In this document: in pieces, positions 1 to 7,896 of the stretch
Numbering within the stretch: position 1 is the first letter of the stretch
Layout: each line of letters opens with the position of its first letter
Assembly: GCA_903884235.1 (NCBI GenBank)
Contig: CAISEB010000030.1
Location: 1 to 64,000 of the forward strand
Origin: an uncultured Pseudomonadota bacterium
GTDB taxonomy: Bacteria > Pseudomonadota > Gammaproteobacteria > Steroidobacterales > Steroidobacteraceae
DNA: 64,000 nt
Reading direction: 5' to 3'
Notes under the pieces: generated by a model
Told to the model about the DNA's origin: nothing
Seen by the model: only the letters and a program-made list of their open reading frames with translations
Databases searched by the model: none
Position numbers and translations under genes: made by a program

Positions 1-24
1 GGCGGCGGCGGCGGCGGCGGCGGC
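1..24. repeat. GGC trinucleotide tract (8 copies)
   Basis: Eight perfect GGC units open the window. On the plus strand they can be the end of a coding sequence cut by the window edge. The frame beginning at base 2 reads poly-Ala, then a basic tail, and stops at 86-88, ten bases before the terminator at 98. The other two frames stop at 39 and 73. The gene cannot be identified from so short a piece. Confidence 0.7.
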
Positions 25-97
25 CCGCGTCGCTGGTAAGCGACCGGGCGACGTGCGCGGCTTTCGAGCTGTGAAACGACGTCGTTGAGAATAGGAA

Positions 98-128
98 GGG
101 GCCGCCCATGGCGGCCCTTTTCTTTTTT
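98..128 (+). terminator. Rho-independent terminator of the gene entering from the left
   Basis: An 8-bp perfect GC stem (GGGCCGCC at 99-106, GGCGGCCC at 110-117) with a CAT loop is followed by a T-rich run (TTTTCTTTTTT, 118-128). This is a textbook intrinsic terminator on the plus strand. It shows that a plus-strand transcript enters the window from the left and ends here. Confidence 0.9.
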
Positions 129-325
129 CCGGGTCTGCGTGGACGGATCCACGAGTGTGCCGGCATGAGCCGGGCGCCGTGGCTGCGGTCGTGCCAGAAG
201 ACCCCTCGATCAGGCCAGAGCCAGTTGCGGCAGGGCCTTGCGGGCCGGTTTGCCACCGGATCCGTCGATCCGCTCCCCGGTGCGTCCGGCGAGCGCGATC
301 CGCGCCGGCGTGCGCGGAAATCAAA
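129..325. other. Non-coding stretch, nothing recognised
   Basis: Between the terminator and the small ORF behind modC I find no frame with a recognisable protein, no RNA gene and no clear promoter. Together with the neighbouring 326-429 segment this is the space between two convergent transcripts. Confidence 0.5.
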
Positions 326-433
326 TCACTTTCCCAGGGCATCTTCCGCGACGGCGGCGGCTGCTGAGGCGTCGGCGTCCACGGGCGTCACGCGATATCC
401 GCACGACGCCGGCCGGCCGTCGTCGACGGTCAT
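326..433 (-). CDS. Possible 35-residue ORF coupled to modC
   Basis: The ATG (431-433, minus strand) overlaps the modC stop as ATGA, the usual sign of translational coupling, and the frame runs 35 codons to TGA at 326-328. The product is Ala/Asp-rich with one Cys and no motif I recognise. It may be a real small protein, the stub of a decayed gene that once followed modC, or chance. The overlap is the only support. Confidence 0.25.
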   Translation of the reverse strand: MTVDDGRPASCGYRVTPVDADASAAAAVAEDALGK

Positions 434-1566
434 GTCGTGGCCGGTCGGGGCGCCGGGACACCGTCGTCATCGCGCCCGCCTGCGTAGGCGTGCCCGCGCA
501 GCGATGCCGCCTTCACGAGAGCCCACACGTCCATGCCAGGGGCGAGCCCGAGTTCGCGCACGGCCGCGCGCGTGATTCGGGCCATGAGCATCTCGCTGCC
601 GACCGCGAGCATCGCCAGCACGTCCTCGTCGGACTCGTCTTCGAGCGCCGCGACCACGGCCGGCAGCGCATTGCGGACCGACAGCGACCGCGGTTCCTCG
701 GTCGCGACGATCACGTCGCGAGCCAGGATGTGCAGGCGCAGGCGGTCGCCGACACGCGCGCCCGGCTGCGACAGCCGCAGGTGACCCGCGCCGAGGGGCA
801 GCGCGATGAGTCCGGTGGCGGCATCCACTTCACCGACGCGGGACTCGAGCACGGCACCGACGCCATCCGGCCCGATCAGGCGCCTCAGCGTCGCATCCAT
901 GAACAGCCCCGACGGGGCGCCTTCGGCGGCGACCTGGCCGCGGTCGACGAGCACGAGGTGTGTCGCGAGCCTGAGCACCTCGTCGTACTGGTGGCTGACG
1001 TGCAGCATCGGTACGCGGGCCGCGTCCCGCAGTCGCAGCAGGTAGGGCAGTACCTCCTCGCGGCGCGCGGCGTCGATCGACGCGAGCGGCTCGTCGAGCA
1101 ACAGCAAGCGGGGCTGCGCCAGCAGCGCTCGCCCCAGGGCGACGCGCTGGCGCTCGCCGCCGGACAGCCGATGTACCCGCCGGTCGAGCAGCGGGGCGAG
1201 GCCGAGCAGGTCGATGACCTCGCCAGCAGTCGCGACGCCACTGCGGCTGCCCGCGCGGCGTTCGCCGTACGCGAGGTTGCCGGCGACGTCGAGGTGCGGG
1301 AAGAGCCGAGCGTCCTGGAACACGTAGCCGATGCCGCGCTGGTGCGCCGGCACGTCGATCGATGCCGCGCTGTCCAGCCAGGTCTCGCCATCCACGCGAA
1401 TCGTCCCCGTCGCGGCGACGAGCCCGGCGAGCGCATTCACGATCGTGCTCTTGCCGGCGCCCGACGGCCCGTAGAGCGACACGACCCCCGGGGTCGGCGC
1501 GTGGAATCGGGCCTCGAGGCGGAACGCACCGCGCGACGCGCGGATGTCGACCTCGATGCTGTTCAC
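430..1566 (-). CDS. modC: Molybdate ABC transporter ATP-binding protein ModC
   Basis: ATPase subunit of the high-affinity molybdate importer, on the cytoplasmic face of the inner membrane. 378 aa, the usual ModC length. Walker A GPSGAGKST lies near residue 35, followed by the ABC signature LSGGERQRVALG, Walker B LLLLDEP and the H-loop histidine (HVSHQ). The C-terminal third is the Mop/TOBE oxyanion-binding region typical of ModC. Start is GTG at 1566, overlapping the modB stop by 4 bases (GTGA), so the two are translationally coupled. Molybdenum supplied here would feed molybdoenzymes; xdhC at 47-48 kb hints that the cell has a xanthine dehydrogenase-type enzyme. Confidence 0.93.
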   Translation of the reverse strand: MNSIEVDIRASRGAFRLEARFHAPTPGVVSLYGPSGAGKSTIVNALAGLVAATGTIRVDGETWLDSAASIDVPAHQRGIGYVFQDARLFPHLDVAGNLAYGERRAGSRSGVATAGEVIDLLGLAPLLDRRVHRLSGGERQRVALGRALLAQPRLLLLDEPLASIDAARREEVLPYLLRLRDAARVPMLHVSHQYDEVLRLATHLVLVDRGQVAAEGAPSGLFMDATLRRLIGPDGVGAVLESRVGEVDAATGLIALPLGAGHLRLSQPGARVGDRLRLHILARDVIVATEEPRSLSVRNALPAVVAALEDESDEDVLAMLAVGSEMLMARITRAAVRELGLAPGMDVWALVKAASLRGHAYAGGRDDDGVPAPRPATT

Positions 1567-2249
1567 GGGCCGAGCCGTGCGCGCAGTCGGCGCGACAGCG
1601 CCTCGGCGGCGATCAGGCCCGCGAAGCCGAGCGTGAGCGACAACGTGGCGAACCGCATCGCAGCGGCATCGCCGTCTGGCGACTGGATGGCCGTGTACAG
1701 GGCGAGCGGCAGCGTGCGCGTCTCGCCGGGGATGTTGCTGGCGAAGGTGATGACCGCCCCGAACTCGCCCAGGCCGGCGGCGAAGGCCGTCACGGCGCCG
1801 GCCAGGATGCCGGGCGCCATCAGCGGCAGGGTCACGCTGAAGAAGCGGTCGAGCGGGCCCGCGCCGAGCGTGCGTGCAGCCTCCTCGAGGCCAGGTGGGA
1901 TGCCCTCGAGCGTGAGCCGCATCGCCCGCACCATGAGCGGGAAGCTCATCACCGCCGTGGCGAGGGCGGCGCCGGTCGTCGTGAACGCGAGCCGTACGCC
2001 GAAGTGCGCGTACAGCCAGCCGCCGAGCGGGCCGCGCACGCCGAACACGACCAGCAGCAGGTAGCCGACGACGACCGGGGGCAGCACGAGCGGCAGGTGC
2101 ACGGCCGCATCCAGCAATGCGCGGCCGGCAAACCGGCCGCGCACCAAGAGCCAGGCCGCGAGCACCGCGAACGGCAGGCTCGCGGCGACGCTCTCGGTGG
2201 CGACGATCACGCTGAGCCGCAGCGCCTCGAGCTCGGCGTCGGTCAGCAC
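1563..2249 (-). CDS. modB: Molybdate ABC transporter permease ModB
   Basis: Inner-membrane channel of the molybdate importer, 228 aa with about five hydrophobic helices. The loop contacting ModC is visible as EEAARTLGAGPLDRF, the EAA motif of binding-protein-dependent permeases. The frame is open further upstream, but that extension is Arg/Ser-rich and not protein-like. The GTG at 2249 (VLTDAELEALRLS) gives the standard ModB N-terminus and length. No modA lies upstream; the next gene is an unrelated small protein, so the periplasmic molybdate-binding protein must be encoded elsewhere or be absent. Confidence 0.9.
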   Translation of the reverse strand: MLTDAELEALRLSVIVATESVAASLPFAVLAAWLLVRGRFAGRALLDAAVHLPLVLPPVVVGYLLLVVFGVRGPLGGWLYAHFGVRLAFTTTGAALATAVMSFPLMVRAMRLTLEGIPPGLEEAARTLGAGPLDRFFSVTLPLMAPGILAGAVTAFAAGLGEFGAVITFASNIPGETRTLPLALYTAIQSPDGDAAAMRFATLSLTLGFAGLIAAEALSRRLRARLGP

Positions 2250-2304
2250 GGCAGTGTTCCCGCGGACTGGCTCGGCACGCGACGGGGTCCGCGGCCGGCG
2301 CCGC

Positions 2305-2679
2305 TCAGGGCATCCGCAGCCGGCCGCCGCCTGGCAGGCCACCGCCCGGCTCGGGGATGACGAGCGACGAAGCCTGTTCGCGACGCATCTGCTGGAGTTC
2401 GCGCATCGTCTCCTCGATGCCGATCTTCGCGCCCTCGCCGAAGCCCGCGATGGCTTCCGCGAGCGTCGTGGCACCCGGCACCTCGAAGGTGATCGGGAGT
2501 GCGCCCATGGGCGTCATCACGGAGACCTGGCCGACGAAGAGCGTCGGACGGGCGGGATCCGCGGTGCCGTCGGTCTTGACCGGCACCATGACCCGCAGGG
2601 TCCCGACGCGGCGGTCGGTGTAGCTCTCCTCGCGATAGAGGTTCTCGGTGTCGAATTGGGCTTCGGTCGGGGCGTTCAT
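2305..2679 (-). CDS. Conserved protein of unknown function, 124 aa
   Basis: Start ATG at 2679 is preceded by GGAGA at good spacing; the open frame continues upstream but that part is low-complexity Arg/Ala. The product has no signal peptide or membrane segment, so it is probably cytoplasmic. Its N-terminal half is polar and acidic, a predicted beta-rich core contains V-rich strands (TLRVMVPVKTDG, then LFVGQVSV), and it ends in a Gly/Pro-rich tail. I cannot name a family. It lies 55 bases upstream of modB on the same strand and divergent from alr; a role in molybdate uptake is not indicated. Confidence 0.7.
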   Translation of the reverse strand: MNAPTEAQFDTENLYREESYTDRRVGTLRVMVPVKTDGTADPARPTLFVGQVSVMTPMGALPITFEVPGATTLAEAIAGFGEGAKIGIEETMRELQQMRREQASSLVIPEPGGGLPGGGRLRMP

Positions 2680-2809
2680 CGGGCTCTCCGGGGCTCCTCG
2701 GGTAGACGCGCAACGTAGCAGACGGCGGGGCTGTGCAGAAGCCAGCGTCCCCCGTGGCGGCCCCGGACCCCGTAGACTTGCGGCCTCCTGCCCGGCCGCG
2801 AGCCGACGA

Positions 2810-3916
2810 GTGAACGACCTGCACCGTGCGGCCGAGGCCGCACCGCCCGCCGAACTGCACATCGACCTCGATGCACTGGTCGCGAACTACCGTGCCCTGT
2901 GCGAACTGGCGCGGCCGGCGCAGGTGTCCGCGGTCGTCAAGGCGAACGCCTACGGGCTCGGCATCGGTCCGGTCGCGGCGGCGCTGGTGGGTGCGGGCTG
3001 CGAGGTGTTCTTCGTTTCGTCGCTGGCCGAGGGCTTCGAACTGCGCGCGATGCAGCCGGATGTCCGGGTGCTGGTGCTGGAGGGCGCCGGCGGGGCCATC
3101 GACGCCTGTCGTGCCGCGCGCCTCGTGCCGGTGCTGAATACGGTGGCCGAAGTGCGCGAGTGGGTTGGTCGGGCGGGCGGGGAGCCCGCGGTTCTCCAGC
3201 TCGACACCGGCATGAACCGGGCTGGCCTCGATGCGACCGACGTCGCCGAACTCGCCGCCGACACGCCACTCGTCTCGCGCTTGCGCCTCGACCTCGTGAT
3301 GACGCATCTGGCCTGTGCCGACGAGCCGGGTCATCCGCTGAACCGGCAGCAGGTCGATCGGTTCCGAGCTCTGCGCGCGCGATTGCCCGCGGCTCCGACC
3401 AGCATCGGCAATTCGGCCGGCACGTGGCTGGGGTCGGACTACCGCGGTGACCTCGTCCGGCCCGGGCTTGCGCTGTACGGCGGCCGTCCGCTGGCGAGCG
3501 GACCGAATCCGATGCGCCCGGTCGTGCGCCTCTGCGCGCGGGTACTCCAGCTGCGGACGCTCGGTGAAGCCGCGAGCGTGGGTTACGGGGCGAGCGCGCG
3601 GCTCTCGCCGGCCGCCCGCATCGCGACCGTGGGCGCGGGCTACGCGGATGGCTACCCGCGGGCGCTCGGCAACCGCGGCTACGCGGTGGTGGGCGGTGCC
3701 CGGGTGCCGGTGGTCGGCCGTGTCTCGATGGACCTGACGACGCTCGATGTCACCGGGCTCGACCCCGGGGCGATCTCGGTCGGGGACAGCGTCGACCTGC
3801 TCGGTGGCGGCGTGTCACTCGAGGACGCCGCGGAACTCGCCGGCACCGTCGCCTACGAGCTGCTCACCCGCCTGTCGACCCGCCTCGTCCGCCGCTACCG
3901 GGGCGGCACGGCCTGA
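2810..3916 (+). CDS. alr: Alanine racemase
   Basis: PLP enzyme interconverting L- and D-alanine, supplying D-Ala for peptidoglycan. 368 aa with a GTG start at 2810. The PLP lysine is K44 in the signature VVKANAYGLG. The second-half signatures VGYGA (catalytic Tyr region) and VGRVSMD are intact. Choosing GTG 2810 removes an Arg-rich upstream extension and puts the PLP Lys at the family's usual distance from the N-terminus. A GGTTCC-GCC-GGAACC hairpin follows the stop. With alanine dehydrogenase at 10.8 kb this suggests active D-/L-alanine turnover, but the genes are not in one operon. Confidence 0.95.
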   Translation: MNDLHRAAEAAPPAELHIDLDALVANYRALCELARPAQVSAVVKANAYGLGIGPVAAALVGAGCEVFFVSSLAEGFELRAMQPDVRVLVLEGAGGAIDACRAARLVPVLNTVAEVREWVGRAGGEPAVLQLDTGMNRAGLDATDVAELAADTPLVSRLRLDLVMTHLACADEPGHPLNRQQVDRFRALRARLPAAPTSIGNSAGTWLGSDYRGDLVRPGLALYGGRPLASGPNPMRPVVRLCARVLQLRTLGEAASVGYGASARLSPAARIATVGAGYADGYPRALGNRGYAVVGGARVPVVGRVSMDLTTLDVTGLDPGAISVGDSVDLLGGGVSLEDAAELAGTVAYELLTRLSTRLVRRYRGGTA

Positions 3917-3927
3917 CCCGGCGCGCT

Positions 3928-3942
3928 GGTTCCGCCGGAACC
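3928..3942 (+). terminator. Hairpin after alr, possible weak terminator
   Basis: GGTTCC (3928-3933), loop GCC, GGAACC (3937-3942). A perfect 6-bp stem 11 bases after the alr stop, with no T-run behind it, so intrinsic termination is uncertain. Confidence 0.35.
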
Positions 3943-4034
3943 GTGACGCACATCACTACTTTCGAACGAGGTCCTCTCGGAATGGACGTACGCCATGTGC
4001 GTCACATATTGGTAGCGCTCCGATGCGTCATATT
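3943..4034 (+). promoter_or_regulatory. Inverted and direct TGCGTCA repeats before the sensor kinase operon
   Basis: A perfect 11-bp inverted repeat, GTGACGCACAT (3943-3953) and ATGTGCGTCAC (3995-4005), has its arms 41 bases apart. A third, degenerate copy in the same orientation as the second arm lies at 4023-4034 (ATGCGTCATATT against GTGCGTCACATATT). All lie in the only non-coding gap in front of the kinase/diguanylate cyclase operon. Arm centres are about 52 bases apart, close to five helical turns, which suits a looped or multi-site operator. The protein that binds is unknown. Confidence 0.5.
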
Positions 4035-4069
4035 CCATCCCATCCTGGGACGGAGCCCGCGACGTCACC

Positions 4070-5968
4070 GTGAATATCCGCGCGAAGGTCATCATCCTGC
4101 TGCTGTCCGTGTTCGCCACGCTCGCCCTGGTCGAGTGGGGGGTCGAGCGCGCGTTGCTGCTGCCGCGGTTCGAGCAGATCGAGACCGATTCGGCGCGCAC
4201 CGCCATGCGGCGGGTCAGCTTCGGCGTGGGCCAGGCCCTCGCGGGCCTGCAGGTCTCGGCGAACGACTGGGGTAACTGGGCCGATACCTACCGGTTCATG
4301 CAGGATCGCAATGGCGCCTTCGTACACGAAAACCTCGCGCCGGTGGCGTTGCGGCAGCTGCACCTGACCGCGCTCGCGTTCATCGACCTGGACGGTCGGG
4401 TCGTGATTTCCCGCGCACTCGATGGCGTCGCACTCGAATCGCTGGGCGAGGACCTGTTTCCCGGCGGGGAGATGCCAAAGACCGCCCAATGGCGGCGCAA
4501 CCTTGCGGAAGGCCGCCCGGCACAGGGGCTGATCGCGACTCGCAACGGCGCGATGCTCGCGGCGTTGTCGCCCGTGCTCGATGGTTTCGGTCGCGGGCCA
4601 GCGCGCGGCATGGTGTTCATGGGCCGGCTGCTGACGCCCACCGAGATCGCCGACATCGGTGCGCGCTCGCAGACCGACGTTGTGTTGGACGCCGTCCGCC
4701 GCCACGGGGAACCACCGATCGCTGCGGCCAGCGGTGGCCCAGGCACCATGGGCGATCCCGTGAGCGAGTCGGACGCAACGACGTCGGTGAGGCACACGTT
4801 TGCCGACGTCGACGGCGAACCGGTGCTCACGCTGCGCGTGGATGTCCCCCGGCAGATCACCACGGGTGCCGCCGCCACGGTCGCCTATGCCCGGCTGTTC
4901 ACGTTCGGCGCCGCGCTGCTCGTGCTGATCATCGTGCTCCTCGTTCTGGACCGGGAGGTGCTGGCACCGTTGTCGCGCGTCACGCGCCATGCGAGCGCGA
5001 TCGGCTCCGGGGACGACCTCACGCCACGACTCGGGCTCACGCGGGCGGATGAAATCGGCACGCTGGCCTCGGAGCTCGATCGCATGGTGGATCGGCTGGC
5101 CGAGTCGCGGCGTCGCCTCATCGACAACAGTTTCGAGTCCGGGCGCGCCGAGCTCGCGCGCGGCATCCTGCACAACATCGGCAACGCGATGACGCCGCTC
5201 GGCGTGCGCGTCGCCAAGCTCCAGGCCCGGCTGCGCGACGCGCCGGTCGCCGACCTCGAACGCGCACTTGCCGCGCGCGCCAGCGAACCGGAGGGCACCG
5301 AGCGGCAGGCCGACCTCGATGCCTTCGTGCGGCTCGTCGCCACGGAGCTCGCGGAGTCGGTTCGCCTCGGCGAAGCGGATGCCGAGGTCATCGCGCGCCA
5401 GTCGGGTGCCGTGCAGGCCGCGCTGACCGACCAGATGCGCTCGTCCCGCGGCGGTACGGTGATCGAGCCGGTCGACCTGCGTGCGCTCGTCGACCAGACG
5501 CTCGAGATCGTCCCGGATACGTGTCGCGACGAGATCCAGCTCGTGCTCGACCCGTCGCTGGCCGCGACCGGCACGGTGCGAGTCCCGCGCACCGTGCTGC
5601 GACTGGTGCTGCAGAACCTCGTGATCAACGCCGCCGAGGCGACGAGGGCTGCCGGCCGTGGCCGCGGCCGCGTCCACCTCAACGCGGCGCTCGTGCCGGC
5701 TGACGGCGGAACCCAGTTGCACATCACCTGCGCCGACGAGGGCGTCGGCATCGATTCGACGCATCTCGATCGTGTCTTCGAGCGCGGCTTCTCCACCAAG
5801 GGCGACACCGGCAATCGCGGCATCGGCCTGCACTGGTGCGCGACCGCGGTGGCCAGCCTCGGCGGCCGCATCTGGGCCGCGAGCGATGGCCACGGCCGCG
5901 GTGCCCGGTTCCATGTCTCCCTGCCCGTCCCCGATTCCACCCCCGTGCCCGCCACCCGGGCCGCGTGA
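4070..5968 (+). CDS. CHASE4-type membrane sensor histidine kinase
   Basis: 632 aa, GTG start. One N-terminal membrane helix (residues about 5-25), a periplasmic region of about 240 residues that reads like a CHASE4 sensor (WGNWADTY near residue 65), a second helix near 280, then a HAMP segment. The phosphoacceptor is H368 in LHNIGNAMTP, an H-box variant. The C-terminal ATPase has N-box NAAEAT, DEGVGID, FERGFSTK and the G2 box RGIGLHWC. It probably phosphorylates the response regulator encoded 8 bases downstream. The ligand is unknown. The repeats at 3943-4034 probably control the pair. Confidence 0.85.
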   Translation: MNIRAKVIILLLSVFATLALVEWGVERALLLPRFEQIETDSARTAMRRVSFGVGQALAGLQVSANDWGNWADTYRFMQDRNGAFVHENLAPVALRQLHLTALAFIDLDGRVVISRALDGVALESLGEDLFPGGEMPKTAQWRRNLAEGRPAQGLIATRNGAMLAALSPVLDGFGRGPARGMVFMGRLLTPTEIADIGARSQTDVVLDAVRRHGEPPIAAASGGPGTMGDPVSESDATTSVRHTFADVDGEPVLTLRVDVPRQITTGAAATVAYARLFTFGAALLVLIIVLLVLDREVLAPLSRVTRHASAIGSGDDLTPRLGLTRADEIGTLASELDRMVDRLAESRRRLIDNSFESGRAELARGILHNIGNAMTPLGVRVAKLQARLRDAPVADLERALAARASEPEGTERQADLDAFVRLVATELAESVRLGEADAEVIARQSGAVQAALTDQMRSSRGGTVIEPVDLRALVDQTLEIVPDTCRDEIQLVLDPSLAATGTVRVPRTVLRLVLQNLVINAAEATRAAGRGRGRVHLNAALVPADGGTQLHITCADEGVGIDSTHLDRVFERGFSTKGDTGNRGIGLHWCATAVASLGGRIWAASDGHGRGARFHVSLPVPDSTPVPATRAA

Positions 5969-5976
5969 GGTATCCC

Positions 5977-7887
5977 GTGTCGACCCAAACCCGTGCCCCG
6001 ATCCGCATCCTGGTCGCCGACGACGAGCCGGAGATCCTCGCGGCATACCGCGAGATCTTCACCAGCGTCGACGAGGCCACGAGTGCGACGCAGCGTCGCC
6101 AGCTCGCTGCGCGGCTCTTCGACGGTGCCGCTACGGCGCCGGCGCCGGCAGTCGCGCGGTTCCCGCCACGTGCATCCTTCGAGGCGGACTACTGCAGCAG
6201 TGCCGAGGCGGCGGTGGCTGCCGTGCAGGCGGCGCTCGATGCGGGCAGCCCCTATGCCATCGTGTTCCTCGACATGCGCATGCCCCCCGGACGGGACGGT
6301 ATCTGGGCGGCCACCGAGATCCGGCGCCTCGACCCGGTCGCCGAGATCGCGGTGTGCACGGCCTACTCCGACGTCGATCCTGGCGATATCGGCGGGCGCG
6401 TGCCGCCGGAGGACAAGCTGTCCTACCTGCAGAAGCCCTTCCATCCGCACGAGGTGCGGCAGATGGTCATCGCGCTCGCCTCCAAGTGGCGCGCCGAACG
6501 GCACATCACGAGGCTCGCCTACTTCGACTCGCTGACCGGCCTGCCGAACCGAGAGCAGGTGCACAACCGCCTGCGCTCCGCCCTGCTCGGGATGGGCGAG
6601 GGTCGAGGCAGTGTCGGGCTGCTGTACATCGACCTCGACAATTTCAAGCGCATCAACGACACGCTCGGGCATGGCGTCGGCGACGAGGTGCTCACGGTCG
6701 TCGCCGGGCGACTGCGCGAGACGCTGCGGCTCGGTACCGGCGTGATGCCGGATCCGGAGCCGACCGACCGACCCGGCGACATCGGACGGCTCGGTGGAGA
6801 CGAGTTCATGGTGGTGCTGCCCGAGATCGGCGCCTCGGAGGATGCCGGGCGGGTCGCGGACCGCATCATCGGCGCCCTGCAGGTGCCCATGCAGCTGACG
6901 CGCCACACGGTCGTCGTGACGCCGAGCATCGGCATCGCGGTCGCGCCGACCGACGGCGCCGACGCCGAGACGCTGCTGCGGCACGCGGACCTCGCGATGT
7001 ATTTCGCGAAGCGTCGCTGGCCCGGCACGTTCGCCTACTTCGACGTGTCGATGAACGAAGGTGCGCTGCAGCGCTATACGCTCGAGGAGAAGCTGCGCGG
7101 CGCCCTGGAGCGCGGCGAGCTGAGTCTCCACTACCAGCCGCAGATCGACATGAAGTCGGGCGAGATCGCCGGCATGGAGGCGTTGCTGCGCTGGACCAAC
7201 GAAGAACTGGGCGTCGTGCCGCCCAACGATTTCATCCCGATCGCGGAGAGTGCGGGCCTCATCGTGCCGATCGGCGACTGGGTGCTGCGGAGCGCGTGCG
7301 CGCAGGCGCGCAAGTGGTGCGACGAGGGCCTGGACCTCAAGCGCATCGCCGTCAACGTCGCCGCGCAGCAGTTCGCGATGCAGTCCTTCCCGCTGCTGGT
7401 GGCCGAGGTCCTCAAGGAGACGGGGTTGCCGCCGGCCATGCTCGAGCTCGAGATCACAGAATCCATGGTCATGACCGACGAGAGCCGCGCCGGGCGCGTC
7501 CTGTCGTCCCTGCATGCGCTCGGCGTCACGGTCGCGATCGACGACTTCGGCACCGGCTACTCGAACTTCCAGCGCCTGCGGCGCCTGAACATCGATCGAC
7601 TGAAGATGGACCGGTCGTTCGTGCGCGAACTCGGTGGCGACAGCGACGACCGGGCGATCGCCGCGGCCATCATCGCGATGGCGAAGTCCCTCAAGGTCGA
7701 CGTGGTCGCGGAGGGCGTCGAGTCCTATCCGCAGCTGCGGTTCCTGCAGGACCACATGTGTGCCGAGGCGCAGGGGTTCCTGCTCAGCCGCGCGTTGCCG
7801 GCCGGCGAGGCGCGCTTGCTGCTCGAGCGCGCATCGACCCAGTTCGATGGCAGCCGCACCCAGAAGATCAGGCGCCTGGTCGTCTGA
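5977..7887 (+). CDS. Response regulator with GGDEF and EAL domains
   Basis: 636 aa; GTG at 5977 with GAGG eight bases upstream. The receiver domain has the acidic pair DDE near residue 15, phosphoacceptor D99 (FLDMRMP) and Lys in LQKPF. Next is a GGDEF domain with intact LGGDEF (G273) and an EAL domain with EAL at E401, followed by NVAAQQF, ELEITES and DDFGTGYSN, so both cyclic-di-GMP synthesis and breakdown look possible. The receiver is unusual: about 50 extra residues, Ala-rich, separate the first helix from the phosphoacceptor strand. It is the cognate output of the kinase just upstream. The stop lies 9 bases from the end of the convergent receptor gene. Confidence 0.9.
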   Translation: MSTQTRAPIRILVADDEPEILAAYREIFTSVDEATSATQRRQLAARLFDGAATAPAPAVARFPPRASFEADYCSSAEAAVAAVQAALDAGSPYAIVFLDMRMPPGRDGIWAATEIRRLDPVAEIAVCTAYSDVDPGDIGGRVPPEDKLSYLQKPFHPHEVRQMVIALASKWRAERHITRLAYFDSLTGLPNREQVHNRLRSALLGMGEGRGSVGLLYIDLDNFKRINDTLGHGVGDEVLTVVAGRLRETLRLGTGVMPDPEPTDRPGDIGRLGGDEFMVVLPEIGASEDAGRVADRIIGALQVPMQLTRHTVVVTPSIGIAVAPTDGADAETLLRHADLAMYFAKRRWPGTFAYFDVSMNEGALQRYTLEEKLRGALERGELSLHYQPQIDMKSGEIAGMEALLRWTNEELGVVPPNDFIPIAESAGLIVPIGDWVLRSACAQARKWCDEGLDLKRIAVNVAAQQFAMQSFPLLVAEVLKETGLPPAMLELEITESMVMTDESRAGRVLSSLHALGVTVAIDDFGTGYSNFQRLRRLNIDRLKMDRSFVRELGGDSDDRAIAAAIIAMAKSLKVDVVAEGVESYPQLRFLQDHMCAEAQGFLLSRALPAGEARLLLERASTQFDGSRTQKIRRLVV

Positions 7888-7896
7888 GCGAGACGG

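Noticed and set aside
238-2064. Long plus-strand open frame opposite modBC
   Set aside because: Arg/Pro/Ala-rich shadow of GC-rich genes on the other strand; no domain, while modC and modB motifs are complete on the minus strand.
4885-7755. 956-codon minus-strand open frame
   Set aside because: Antisense shadow of the kinase/GGDEF-EAL genes; His/Arg-rich composition and no recognisable family.
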